In this document: positions 9,309-22,722 of the stretch, one piece after another
How positions within the stretch are numbered: the stretch's first letter is position 1
Layout: every line of letters starts with the position of its first letter
Assembly (NCBI GenBank): GCA_002495625.1
Contig: DAGC01000001.1
Span: 33,212 to 97,211 of the forward strand
Direction: 5' to 3'
Source: Methanobacterium sp. UBA375
Lineage (GTDB): Archaea > Methanobacteriota > Methanobacteria > Methanobacteriales > Methanobacteriaceae
Length of the DNA: 64,000 nt
Made by a program: the position numbers and the translations under genes
The notes under the pieces: model-generated
What the model was told of the DNA's origin: nothing
Seen by the model: only the letters and a program-made list of their open reading frames with translations
Databases searched by the model: none

Positions 9309-10040
9309 ATGAAACTGTCTGAGATAATATCTGATTCATTCAAGTATCCTGGTTCCAATCCAGAACACTTGAACACCAACCGTAAAAGATGGCTGATTTT
9401 TGGTCTGTTGATGTTTACCACACTGGTGGTCATTCCCGTAATATTTGTCGCTGGTTACGCCCTAAGAGTGACCCGGAAAACCGTCCAAGGCGATTCAAAG
9501 ATGCCTGAATACAATGAATGGACTACTATGTTCTTGGATGGCCTTAAAGTAATAGTTACTACCATAGTATATTATTTCATCCCTACAATACTCGTTATTC
9601 TAGGTGCGGGACAATTTTACTTGATGGCCTATGTGTATGGAGTGTTAAACCTAAGTTTGATAAACTGGTTGCCATTGATTATTGGGGTGCTTTTATTCAT
9701 TCCTGCTATCATGTTTTACTTGATGGCCCTCTCCAACATGGCTTACCATAATAGACTTGGAGCTGCCTTCAACATGAGAGAAATCATACAGAGAATCAAG
9801 ACAGTTGGATATGGAAGATTCATTCTCTGGTGGGTAGCCACCATGATTGTTTCGGCTATTTTCGCATCTGCAGGGGCTTTAATTGAAATGGGCAGTAGCA
9901 TAGTTGGATTTTTCGTGGTCCCCATCCTGATTAATTCTTTCATCACTCTTTTCCAGGCCAGATCCATGGGACTCATCTATTCAGAAGGGATAGACACGGA
10001 TAATACACAGGTTAATGATACGAGCATTGTGAGTGAATAG
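9309..10040 (+). CDS. DUF4013 family membrane protein
   Basis: This 243-residue paralog of 7648-8427 has the N-terminal SDSFKYPGSNPEHLN motif, the AGYALRVTRKTVQG segment, and LMALSNMAYHNRLGAAF before the last membrane helices. About six membrane segments are visible. An AGGAGTG ribosome site precedes the ATG. The tail after the last helix is acidic and Thr/Asn-rich. Its function is unknown. Together with 6919 and 7648 it forms a family expansion limited to this 3 kb. Confidence 0.88.
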   Translation: MKLSEIISDSFKYPGSNPEHLNTNRKRWLIFGLLMFTTLVVIPVIFVAGYALRVTRKTVQGDSKMPEYNEWTTMFLDGLKVIVTTIVYYFIPTILVILGAGQFYLMAYVYGVLNLSLINWLPLIIGVLLFIPAIMFYLMALSNMAYHNRLGAAFNMREIIQRIKTVGYGRFILWWVATMIVSAIFASAGALIEMGSSIVGFFVVPILINSFITLFQARSMGLIYSEGIDTDNTQVNDTSIVSE

Positions 10041-10099
10041 AATCGGGGTTAGTGGTTTTTAGGATAATTTTAAAAATTATTCCATTAGCAAAATTATCC

Positions 10100-10140
10100 C
10101 CAAAATAAAAGTTCACATCCACTTTTTCCTTTTATTTTGG
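10100..10140 (+). terminator. Perfect 12-bp stem-loop downstream of DUF4013 gene
   Basis: CCAAAATAAAAG (10100-10111) pairs with CTTTTATTTTGG (10129-10140) around a 17-base loop. It lies 60 bases after the stop of the DUF4013 gene and ahead of the tRNA promoter. A weaker bulged repeat (GGATAATTTT / AAATTATTCC) precedes it near 10060-10083. A terminator or mRNA 3'-end structure is the simplest reading. Confidence 0.5.
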
Positions 10141-10187
10141 ATATGTTCTAGTTTTAGAGCTCAATTTATTATTCATCTCAGGGAAGG

Positions 10188-10202
10188 GAATAGTTATATA
10201 AA
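10188..10202 (+). promoter_or_regulatory. TATA box region of the tRNA-Arg gene
   Basis: The sequence GGAATAGTTATATAA ends about 50 bases before the mature tRNA start. The TATA-like AGTTATATAA with purine-rich sequence before it (BRE-like) would place the start roughly 25 bases downstream and leave a short 5' leader. Confidence 0.5.
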
Positions 10203-10251
10203 TGAAAAGCAACCAACAACTAACTTGTCTATGATTTATTAGACGTGTTAT

Positions 10252-10328
<77 letters not shown>

Positions 10329-10335
10329 CTATTTT

Positions 10336-10638
10336 TTACTTATCATCTAAAAGTGCGAAAGCTGTGTTAAATCCAGAACCCATACGCACCAGACCCGCCA
10401 CAGCAGCGGCTTCCATAATTTCTTCTTGAGTAGATCCTGTTTTAAGGGCTTGTTTTTTATGAACACGTGTGCACTGGTCACATTTAACCGCAACAGCACA
10501 GGCCAGTGCAATAAGGCTTTTTTCTTTCTGTGATAATGCACCATCCTTAAGTATTTCTGATGCCAGTTTTTTGAATGCAGAATCAACCTCTCCACCAAGA
10601 GCTTCTGTAAACCGGATAGCTCCTCTTTTTTGTTCCAT
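10336..10638 (-). CDS. Carboxymuconolactone decarboxylase/AhpD-like protein
   Basis: This 100-residue helical protein carries the AhpD-type redox motif: C53-D-Q-C56 followed by H60 (CDQCTRVH) inside the conserved helix after [14 protein letters not shown]. Such small CMD-family proteins form trimers or hexamers and act as alkylhydroperoxidase-like or disulfide-exchange proteins. The substrate here is unknown. An AAGGAG ribosome site precedes the ATG. The stop lies only 8 bases from the convergent tRNA gene. It may be co-transcribed with the large helicase gene, which ends 20 bases upstream. Confidence 0.9.
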   Translation of the reverse strand: MEQKRGAIRFTEALGGEVDSAFKKLASEILKDGALSQKEKSLIALACAVAVKCDQCTRVHKKQALKTGSTQEEIMEAAAVAGLVRMGSGFNTAFALLDDK

Positions 10639-10657
10639 TTCTAAATCTCCTTAAATT

Positions 10658-15847
<5,190 letters not shown>

Positions 15848-15968
15848 TCAAGATACCTCTCATTTATGATTGGACGGGGAATTTTAAAGTTGGGATTTAA
15901 TAATGGATGTTGGTTTATCTGAACTTTATAATAAAACTAACGGTATCTTGTAAGTTCACTTAGGACTT

Positions 15969-17705
15969 TCAATCATTTTGTATTGCTTCCTTGAAGAACT
16001 CTGGAACCAGATTCTTATAGAGGGGGTTGTTGAGTAACATGCGGAAGTTACCATCGAGTATGTACGTCTCACAGTAATCATCCTCTGCACGCATCCCCCG
16101 GCCGTAAGCTTGTATTAGGGTCATCACAGTCTTATATGCGTACCATTTAGGGTCTTTTTTCCTCCTCTGGTTCACCTGACGGTCACCAAGGAAGGGGAAG
16201 GGTATTTTATAGATAACCTGGAACTGACATTTCTCGTAGGGCAGGTCCACACCTTCACCCATGGACGGGCTGACCAGTACCAGGTTTTCCTGGCTTTCTT
16301 CAAACCTGCGCAGCTGGTACTCCCGGTTATTACTGTTATGGCCTATGAGCCGATTATTTTTGATTTTACCCAGGATGTATTTCTGGCAGTTGTAGTTATG
16401 GGTGTGGATCAGTCCTTTCTCGTACCGGTGGTAGTTGATGATCTTCTCCAGGATGGGGATGGTCTTCGGGGCGGTTCGATTTATGGACCTACGGGACATG
16501 TTCCCCACCAACTTAAGGTGCACCGGCCGAGCCGACGCCGGGAAGTTGCTCTTTATCCTTATCTTATAAGCCTCATCTGCATCTATCCCCAGCCACCTGC
16601 AGAACAGGTCCATGTCCAGTATGGTGGCACTCATGAAGAGGCAGGTATCGGCATGTTCAAACAACCTGTTTTTAGCGTACATATCCACCTTTAAAGGTTT
16701 GAATGCCACGCCGCCTGAGATTCTATCCACCACCCAGTTTTCCGGTGTTTCATCTAAATTGTCCAGTAACTCCTGTAACCGTAATTTGGTACGGTTTATC
16801 CGGTCGGCCTTATTTTTAGGCATCTTCTGGACGGCTAATTTTCTGTAAGAATCATATATCGACTCTAAAAATAATATCCATTCGATGGGATTTTCTTCTG
16901 ACATCATACTAAGGGGTATGCTCTTTTTGATGTCGTTTTCCAGTCTCTTATTGTAGATGTTGACTTCCATACGCCGCATCAGTTTGTCTTCGATGTTGTG
17001 TGCTTCGTCCAGGACCATCAACCTTCTTTTACCGAAGTGCTTCACGTAGTTCAATTCCAAAAGAGCGTAATCGTAATTCATTAAGGTTACCGGACTTTTC
17101 ACAGCTTCTGCCTTCTGTTCCCAGTACTGGCAGTGATCATCCGAGCGGAAGTAGATATTTCCACCGTAAGCATCTTCAAACGCAAATCGCCCCCCATCGA
17201 ATGATGATTTACTTATCCCGTATTCGCAGACGAATTTTTGGGAGCGGGGGGTGGTCTGGCAGGCACCAGAGTCGCAACTGATGTCCAGGGTTTCTTTACA
17301 GGAGAAGTTTCCCCGGCCTTTCACCAGGGGGTAGCCAAATTGAGCTCCGTACTGTGATTGTAACTGTTTGGTCATGGTCAAAATATAAGCCGGCTGGTAG
17401 ATCCCGGCTAGTGTTGTGGCGATTGCAGATTTACCCGTCCCGGTCCCTGCTTCCAGCAGGATGTAAGGGAAACCTTCTTCCATGGCATTTTTAATGTTAC
17501 TTATTATCTCCAGCTGCCCTTCCCTGGGCTCTGGGAAGGGGAAGTTTTCGATTATATCATCATCGATATGTGGATATCCTCTTTTTATTTCATTAATCCG
17601 TGATTGTGGTATTCCAGATGCCTTTGTTAGCTTGGTCCCGTTTTTATTACAGGTGCAGTTGGCCATGATCATGCCGCATTGTTTACAGAAAAAGCCGTTT
17701 CCCAT
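15969..17705 (-). CDS. XPD/Rad3-like Fe-S superfamily 2 DNA helicase
   Basis: This 578-residue helicase has an N-terminal Cys cluster ([14 protein letters not shown]), Walker A GTGTGKS (K92), and DEAH at 233-236 ([10 protein letters not shown]). Between them lies a Cys-rich insert with candidate [4Fe-4S] ligands among C136, C144, C149, C160 and C192, as in XPD, DinG and FANCJ. The C-terminal domain has [12 protein letters not shown] and the motif VI-like [12 protein letters not shown]. The family unwinds DNA 5' to 3' in repair. The N-terminal zinc-ribbon-like part is an addition to the XPD core. The ATG has no clear ribosome site, but a TATA-like GGTATAAATA lies about 30 bases upstream, so a short or absent leader is possible. 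Confidence 0.9.
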   Translation of the reverse strand: MGNGFFCKQCGMIMANCTCNKNGTKLTKASGIPQSRINEIKRGYPHIDDDIIENFPFPEPREGQLEIISNIKNAMEEGFPYILLEAGTGTGKSAIATTLAGIYQPAYILTMTKQLQSQYGAQFGYPLVKGRGNFSCKETLDISCDSGACQTTPRSQKFVCEYGISKSSFDGGRFAFEDAYGGNIYFRSDDHCQYWEQKAEAVKSPVTLMNYDYALLELNYVKHFGKRRLMVLDEAHNIEDKLMRRMEVNIYNKRLENDIKKSIPLSMMSEENPIEWILFLESIYDSYRKLAVQKMPKNKADRINRTKLRLQELLDNLDETPENWVVDRISGGVAFKPLKVDMYAKNRLFEHADTCLFMSATILDMDLFCRWLGIDADEAYKIRIKSNFPASARPVHLKLVGNMSRRSINRTAPKTIPILEKIINYHRYEKGLIHTHNYNCQKYILGKIKNNRLIGHNSNNREYQLRRFEESQENLVLVSPSMGEGVDLPYEKCQFQVIYKIPFPFLGDRQVNQRRKKDPKWYAYKTVMTLIQAYGRGMRAEDDYCETYILDGNFRMLLNNPLYKNLVPEFFKEAIQND

Positions 17706-17825
17706 GGGAATTTATATTTGAGATGCTGGTATAAATACTATGAAACCTTTATAAGTTTCCAGGGAAAGAAAATTTTAGCATAGTTTCGGTCAGATACAAG
17801 TTTATTAAATTGTTGAAGGATTATT

Positions 17826-18524
17826 ATGAATGGAAAACTAATTGGAATAGGTGTAGGCCCTGGAGATGCTGAGTTTTTAACTATTAAGGCCTTGAATATT
17901 ATAAAAAATGTTGATGTTATATGCGCACCAAAATCATCGGATTCAAAGCCCAGTTTGGCTTTGTCCATCGTGCAGGGATTTCTCGATGAACGTGATGATA
18001 GTTACCAGTTGTTGGAACCTCTTTTCCCCATGATAGAAGATGAAACTCTTCTGGGAGAATACTGGGACAATGCTGCTGCTCTCATCCATGATAAACTCAA
18101 TGATGGATTGGATGTGGCGTTCGTTACACTGGGAGATCCCACTATTTACAGCACCTTCTCCTATATCAGCAGTAGAATAGGAGATAGAGGATTTGAGGTG
18201 GAAATTATACCAGGCATAACCTCTTTTACTGGCTGCGCCGCGACTGCCGGTATATCCCTTGGTGAGAAGGACGAGATCATAGTAATCGTGCCCAAGGTCG
18301 ATGAGAGGCTGGAGCGTATCCTGGAATACGGAGACACCTTCGTGGTGATGAAGACCTCCCGACACAGGGATGATCTGGAAAAAATGGTTGACCAGGATTC
18401 AAGGAGCAAGGATGTTATCTCCGTGCAGAACTGTGGTTTAGAGGATGAAAAGGTTTTCACTGATTTTGTTAAGGACAAGAAGTATTTATCCACCACTATT
18501 TTGAAGTTTAAAAAAGATAAATAA
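17826..18524 (+). CDS. cbiL: Cobalt-factor II C20-methyltransferase
   Basis: This 232-residue SAM-dependent tetrapyrrole methylase has the family opening IGIGVGPGDAEFLTIKAL, the VTLGDPTIYSTFSY motif and IIPGITSFTGCAA. In the anaerobic cobamide pathway it methylates C20 of cobalt-factor II. Methanogens need cobamides for the corrinoid methyltransferase Mtr. An AAGGAT ribosome site precedes the ATG. The gene stands alone here, convergent with msvR. Confidence 0.93.
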   Translation: MNGKLIGIGVGPGDAEFLTIKALNIIKNVDVICAPKSSDSKPSLALSIVQGFLDERDDSYQLLEPLFPMIEDETLLGEYWDNAAALIHDKLNDGLDVAFVTLGDPTIYSTFSYISSRIGDRGFEVEIIPGITSFTGCAATAGISLGEKDEIIVIVPKVDERLERILEYGDTFVVMKTSRHRDDLEKMVDQDSRSKDVISVQNCGLEDEKVFTDFVKDKKYLSTTILKFKKDK

Positions 18525-18532
18525 GATTTTAT

Positions 18533-18594
18533 TAGAAAATAAGATTTCTATTAATTTATTCACTTATCAGGTACTAGAAAATAAGATTTCTATT
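18533..18594. repeat. Two direct copies of a 20-bp AT-rich repeat between cbiL and msvR
   Basis: TAGAAAATAAGATTTCTATT occurs at 18533-18552 and, identically, at 18575-18594, 42 bases apart. Each copy contains a small inverted repeat (AGAAA...TTTCT). A related short duplication, TTATCTTAAAG, overlaps the msvR stop (18631-18641) and recurs at 18653-18663. The position between two 3' ends suggests a transcription-end or RNA 3'-end role. Confidence 0.7.
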
Positions 18595-18630
18595 CGATTA
18601 TATTCTATTAATCTAAAGATTAGAACCCAT

Positions 18631-19416
18631 TTATCTTAAAGTTTGTAGCCTATTTATCTTAAAGCAGCAGTATTCGTCTCCCTTGGCGTAACATTTTATT
18701 TCGTCTGCTTCTATTTCCTGGTTGAAATGGGCGGAGAATATGGCTTCCAGAATACCGGAGTCAAATGCACAGGCGGATCTTCCAATTATAGGAAGAGTAG
18801 CGCATTCAAAACAATCGTACACTCTGATGGTTAGTGGGTCCAGGCTTTCTACGACCATCCGTCCCAGATTATTATCTTCCCAGAATTGGGCGACGTTTTC
18901 CAGGAGATTTTCAGTCACCGGATTTTTCAACTGATCGTTAAATGTCTGGCCTACTTTAAAACCCGCATCGTGTAATATGGGGTCTATGTTAACTCCTTCT
19001 TCCATAAGTGATACTCTTATGGTTCTTAAGATGTATTTATAGAATTTGAATGGATCTGTGGAACTGGTCACCTGTTTTTTCAGGTAGTCGTCCATGTCCT
19101 TCTCGAGTTCAGATTCCCGGGAAATCGTTCCCAAATAGCGTGATTTTATGTAAAAAATTTTTCTACGTCCATCTACAGGGTCTGGTTTATAATCAACTAT
19201 ATCTTCTTTTATGAGGTCCTTAAGGTGGGCTGAAATTGTAGATTTTGATTTACCGGTTAACACCACTATGTCGGAACCGTTTAATCCTTCATCTTTTAAT
19301 AAGGATAGTATCCTGGTTTTGATTGGGCTTTCTATTACGTTGATGCCGTTTTGGGTTCCGAATATTTTGACTTCCTCTACTTCGGATGCTTCTAGTTGTA
19401 AATTTTTTTGATTCAT
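18631..19416 (-). CDS. msvR: MsvR: redox-sensing V4R-domain transcription regulator
   Basis: This 261-residue regulator has an ArsR-like winged helix (about 25-95: SPIKTRILSLLKDEGLNGSD, then KSKSTISAHLKDL) and a C-terminal V4R domain (about 150-255). The V4R domain carries C202, C205, C216, C242, C250 and C251. In Methanothermobacter, MsvR is a thiol-based switch that represses itself and the divergent fpaA operon when reduced. The same divergent order occurs here with fpaA 171 bases away, and two TTCG-N8-CGAA sites lie between. These features make this the orthologue. A TATA-like TTTATATAGG lies upstream on the minus strand at 19481-19490. A paralog is at 62975-63778. Confidence 0.93.
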   Translation of the reverse strand: MNQKNLQLEASEVEEVKIFGTQNGINVIESPIKTRILSLLKDEGLNGSDIVVLTGKSKSTISAHLKDLIKEDIVDYKPDPVDGRRKIFYIKSRYLGTISRESELEKDMDDYLKKQVTSSTDPFKFYKYILRTIRVSLMEEGVNIDPILHDAGFKVGQTFNDQLKNPVTENLLENVAQFWEDNNLGRMVVESLDPLTIRVYDCFECATLPIIGRSACAFDSGILEAIFSAHFNQEIEADEIKCYAKGDEYCCFKINRLQTLR

Positions 19417-19492
19417 TCTCCAATCCTGTAATTTTGAATTTTTTTATTAATTATTATATACGATGTTATATGGGTTTTCACCTATATAAACT

Positions 19493-19510
19493 GTTCGTGC
19501 AATTGCGAAC
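19493..19510. promoter_or_regulatory. MsvR operator 1 (TTCG-N8-CGAA)
   Basis: GTTCGTGCAATTGCGAAC is a nearly perfect palindrome with TTCG (19494-19497) and CGAA (19506-19509) half sites eight bases apart. It lies between the back-to-back TATA boxes of msvR (19481-19490) and fpaA (19517-19527). The published MsvR box in Methanothermobacter, as I recall it, has the same half sites and spacing. Confidence 0.8.
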
Positions 19511-19516
19511 CATAAA

Positions 19517-19527
19517 GTTTATATAAC
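19517..19527 (+). promoter_or_regulatory. fpaA TATA box
   Basis: GTTTATATAAC lies about 60 bases before the fpaA ATG, with a purine-rich ACCATAAA segment directly upstream. It is bracketed by the two MsvR-type operators, so bound MsvR could block TBP/TFB or RNA polymerase. Confidence 0.7.
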
Positions 19528-19550
19528 GGGTTCTCATAATTAATAATTAG

Positions 19551-19566
19551 TTCGCAAACACACGAA
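19551..19566. promoter_or_regulatory. MsvR operator 2 (TTCG-N8-CGAA)
   Basis: TTCGCAAACACACGAA has the same half sites and eight-base spacer as operator 1. It lies about 25-40 bases downstream of the fpaA TATA box, at or just after the expected transcription start. Confidence 0.8.
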
Positions 19567-19587
19567 TTATATTTGGAGGGAAAAAAA

Positions 19588-20811
19588 ATGAAAGCAAAAT
19601 CGGTTAAAATTAAAGAAGGAATCTACTGGGTAGGTGTCTTGGATTGGGATATAAGGACTTATCACGGTTATACCCTTAATGGAACAAGTTACAACGCTTA
19701 TCTGGTGTTTGGGGAAGATAAAGTAGCTTTAATCGACAACACATATCCCGGATCTTCTGATCAGATGTGGGGTAGAATCCAGGATGCCTTCCAGATCGAG
19801 GGAAAGGACCTACAAATAGATATAGTAGTACAAAATCACGTGGAAAAAGACCACAGTGGAGCGTTACTGGAAATTCATAAGAAATTCCCAGAGTCCCCCA
19901 TATACTGCACAGAAATCGCGGTGAAAGGTCTCCTGAAACATTACCCCGCCCTGGAAGGTGCTGATTTTAAAGTGGTTACCACGGGAGATACCCTGGATCT
20001 GGGAGGGAAAACACTGGCCTTTTTAGATGCATTCTTACTGCACTGGCCGGACAGCATGTTCACCTTACTGGTAGAAGAAGGTATCTTATTCCCAAACGAT
20101 GCATTTGGACAGCACCTGTGCTTTGCCCAGCGTTATGCCGATGAGATACCAGAACATGTTCTTATGGACGGTGCCCAGAAGTTCTATGCAAACCTGATCA
20201 CCCCGTTATCCAAGTTGGTGCTAAAGAAGTTCAAGGAAGTCCAGGATTTAGGTCTTCTGGAGCAGATTGAGATGATAGCCCCATCTCATGGGCAGATATG
20301 GACCGATCCCATGAAAATAATCGGCGCATACAGCGACTGGGCCACGGGAGCTTGCAAAGATAAAATAACCATAATCTACGACACCATGCACTATTCCACC
20401 CAGAAGATGGCCCATGCCATAGCAGAAGGTGCTATGAGCGAAGGAGTAGATGTGAAAATGTACTACCTTCACGAAGATGAGCGAAGTGAAATAGTTAAGG
20501 ACATACTGGACAGCAAGGCCATCGCCCTGGGAGCTCCAACCATCTATGATGAACCATTCCCCTCAGTAGGAGACTTAATATTTTACCTGCGCGGCCTAAA
20601 ATTCAACCGAACTGCAAGGGAAAGACTGGCGGTGACATTTGGATCAATGGGAGGTCAAGGCGGCGCTCCTGAAAACCTGGCGGACAATTTAAAGGACTGT
20701 GGATTCCAGGTTAAAAGCCAGCAGGAAATATATTATGTTCCAAATGCAGATGAGCTAGAACAGTGCTTCATAACCGGACAGAAGTTAGCACAGGAGATTA
20801 AAAATCTCTAA
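19588..20811 (+). CDS. fpaA: F420H2 oxidase (diiron flavoprotein A)
   Basis: This 407-residue protein reduces O2 to water with electrons from F420H2, protecting the cell from oxygen. The N-terminal metallo-beta-lactamase-like domain has the diiron motif H84-x-E86-x-D88-H89 (NHVEKDHSG), [15 protein letters not shown] and PSHGQIW. The C-terminal flavodoxin domain starts near 255 ([16 protein letters not shown]) and binds FMN. I place the start at the ATG at 19588 because a GGAGGG ribosome site sits seven bases before it; an in-frame TTG at 19573 would overlap that site. Divergent msvR and two operators indicate control by MsvR. A T-run follows the stop. Confidence 0.96.
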   Translation: MKAKSVKIKEGIYWVGVLDWDIRTYHGYTLNGTSYNAYLVFGEDKVALIDNTYPGSSDQMWGRIQDAFQIEGKDLQIDIVVQNHVEKDHSGALLEIHKKFPESPIYCTEIAVKGLLKHYPALEGADFKVVTTGDTLDLGGKTLAFLDAFLLHWPDSMFTLLVEEGILFPNDAFGQHLCFAQRYADEIPEHVLMDGAQKFYANLITPLSKLVLKKFKEVQDLGLLEQIEMIAPSHGQIWTDPMKIIGAYSDWATGACKDKITIIYDTMHYSTQKMAHAIAEGAMSEGVDVKMYYLHEDERSEIVKDILDSKAIALGAPTIYDEPFPSVGDLIFYLRGLKFNRTARERLAVTFGSMGGQGGAPENLADNLKDCGFQVKSQQEIYYVPNADELEQCFITGQKLAQEIKNL

Positions 20812-20887
20812 AATTTATTTTTTTTCTGTAAGAATAAAATAATGTAATATGAATGGGAGTAATTTATGGTTGAATGGAGGAGTAGAT

Positions 20888-21304
20888 ATGGAGATAATAA
20901 ACGAACATAAACTGGGAGTTTGTAAAGGCACCGAATTAGAAGAAGCTGTCCAGGCAAATTTCAATGGAGAAACCCAGGAAGTGGGTATATATTTAGCAAT
21001 GGCCCGTCAGGCACAAAGAGAAGGATTACCAGAAGTAGCAGAAGTCCTCACCAGAATAGCCATTGAAGAAGCCCAGCACGCCGCCCATTTCGCCGAACTG
21101 GGTGGTATCATAAAACCAACCCTCAAGGAAAACATAGAGATGATGATCGAGGGAGAGACCAAGGCCAACAACGAGAAAAAAGCAGCGGCCAAAAAGGCAA
21201 AGGAATGCGATGTGGACCCCGCCCATGACTTCTTCGATGAAAGTTCCAGAGACGAAGGTCGCCACGCCGAGATGCTTAAAGGAATATTAAAAAGGTATTT
21301 TTAA
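20888..21304 (+). CDS. Rubrerythrin-like diiron protein
   Basis: This protein of 138 residues is a ferritin-like four-helix protein with two diiron half-motifs: ETQEVGIY plus EEAQHAAHF, and [14 protein letters not shown]. It lacks the C-terminal rubredoxin domain of full rubrerythrins. Relatives reduce hydrogen peroxide. I chose the ATG at 20888 over 20849 because GGAGG at 20876-20880 is well spaced from it. Being 76 bases after fpaA on the same strand, it is probably the second gene of the MsvR-controlled unit, matching the fpaA-rlp-rub order known in Methanothermobacter. No rubredoxin gene follows here. Confidence 0.9.
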   Translation: MEIINEHKLGVCKGTELEEAVQANFNGETQEVGIYLAMARQAQREGLPEVAEVLTRIAIEEAQHAAHFAELGGIIKPTLKENIEMMIEGETKANNEKKAAAKKAKECDVDPAHDFFDESSRDEGRHAEMLKGILKRYF

Positions 21305-21618
21305 ATTTAAAAGTCATTTTCCCCCATATGACTAGATCAGGAGAGAGATAAGACATACCGCCTCCGTTCTTATTTTTTTCTCTCCTGTTTATTTTAATTA
21401 TAATGGGCCACATCACAGAAATTCAATTTCAGTGGTCAAATTCAAATTATAAATTCATTACGTGTTTTATTGGTGGAGCATCGCTAAAATTGCACCAGCA
21501 CAGGCTGGTGAATTCATCATGATTTTTTCTTTATTTTTTGTTCATTAGTTATATTAACTAAAAATTTTATAAATTAACAGTAGTTATTTTTTTTAAATTA
21601 GAGTATGGAGGGAAAAAG
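21305..21618. other. Intergenic region with two stem-loops, upstream of amidohydrolase
   Basis: This 314-base spacer has no ORF I can support. It holds the long stem-loop at 21338-21387 (listed separately) and a compact hairpin CACCAGC-acag-GCTGGTG at 21493-21510. After 21530 it becomes very AT-rich, with TATA-like sequence near 21560-21575 that probably serves the amidohydrolase gene. Confidence 0.6.
21338..21387 (+). terminator. Stem-loop terminator after the fpaA-rubrerythrin unit
   Basis: CAGGAGAGA (21338-21346) pairs perfectly with TCTCTCCTG (21379-21387). Inside it, ATAAG and CTTAT can extend the pairing. T-rich sequence follows. It lies 34 bases after the rubrerythrin stop. Confidence 0.6.
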
Positions 21619-22698
21619 ATGCCAGGATTAATCGATGTACATCACCACATCGTTCCTAAAGAATATTTGAAAGATCTTTCAGATCAAGGAGTAAAAAAAG
21701 CTTTAGGGGTGCGATTTCCCAATTGGAGTGCAGATAAGGCACTTGAAGTAATGGATCGAAACGGTATTTCTACATCTGTGATCTCAATTTCTGCTCCGGG
21801 AGTTTATTTTAGGGATAAAGATCCTTCTATGGAATTTGCCAGAGGATTATCAAGAAAGACCAATGAAATATGCGCTGGATTAATTGAGAGTTATCCGGAA
21901 AGATTCGGTGCTTTTGCTACTCTGCCTCTTCCAGATGTTGATGCTGCTTTGGAAGAGCTGGAATATGCCCTTGACGTGCTGAAACTTGATGGAGTATTTC
22001 TTTTATCGAATTATGATGGGTATTATCTTGGGGATACACGATTTGAAAGGTTATTTTCCGAACTTAACCGTCGAAAGGTGGCGGTGTTCGTTCATCCGGC
22101 TACACCCCCTGGCATCGAGGAAATACACATGGGAGTCCCTGAATCGATGATAGATGTCTGTTTTGACACCACGAGGACAGCACTTTCCCTGATGGTGAAT
22201 GGTGTGACCAAGAAATATCCGGACGTACGCTTTATCCTGGCCCATGCTGGTGGTACGATCCCTTACCTGGCAGCAAGACTGGATATTTTATCCACTCTCT
22301 TTGCCGGATTAGGAGGTGTAAGTTCGTATATAGCCGAGGGAGTTGATTTGGTTTCCCATGCTGTCCCCAAATTACAGGAATCCTTCCCTGATGAACTTAA
22401 AATATATATAAAAGTTAAAGATAATATGCTTCCAGAAGGCCCTGATTTTTATCTGAAAAGATTTTACTATGATACCGCTGTTTCAGCTTCACCCCACGCT
22501 TTTGCAGCTCTCCAAACTCTGGTCGATAGTTCGAAAATAGTGTTCGGGTCTGATTATGTTTTCGCGACAGAAGCCGCCGTACCATTAACTATTAAAGGTG
22601 TAAGAGAATATGTGGGCTTTGATGAAAAAGATGTGGCGGCAATCGAGAGAGAAAATGCTATGGGTCTATTTCCGAGACTTAAAAAAGTTTCTAAATAA
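21619..22698 (+). CDS. Amidohydrolase-2 (ACMSD-like) metal-dependent hydrolase or decarboxylase
   Basis: This 359-residue TIM-barrel protein opens with LIDVHHHIVP (metal-binding HxH). It has VAVFVHPATPPG, FILAHAGGTIPYLAARLD and IVFGSDYVF, giving the His, His and Asp ligands expected of the amidohydrolase-2 family. Members include aminocarboxymuconate-semialdehyde decarboxylase and dihydroxybenzoate decarboxylases. The substrate cannot be read from sequence. It has a strong GGAGGG ribosome site, stands alone, and is convergent with the Nox-like gene. It is not part of any methanogen pathway I know, so acquisition from bacteria is plausible. Confidence 0.88.
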   Translation: MPGLIDVHHHIVPKEYLKDLSDQGVKKALGVRFPNWSADKALEVMDRNGISTSVISISAPGVYFRDKDPSMEFARGLSRKTNEICAGLIESYPERFGAFATLPLPDVDAALEELEYALDVLKLDGVFLLSNYDGYYLGDTRFERLFSELNRRKVAVFVHPATPPGIEEIHMGVPESMIDVCFDTTRTALSLMVNGVTKKYPDVRFILAHAGGTIPYLAARLDILSTLFAGLGGVSSYIAEGVDLVSHAVPKLQESFPDELKIYIKVKDNMLPEGPDFYLKRFYYDTAVSASPHAFAALQTLVDSSKIVFGSDYVFATEAAVPLTIKGVREYVGFDEKDVAAIERENAMGLFPRLKKVSK

Positions 22699-22722
22699 AT
22701 TGAAAGAGTCTCTTTAATTTCT

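Noticed and set aside
18533..18594. CRISPR-like repeat pair
   Set aside because: Only two copies, 22-base AT-rich gap, no cas genes and no leader. The related three-copy set at 62885-62973 also has no spacers of CRISPR type.
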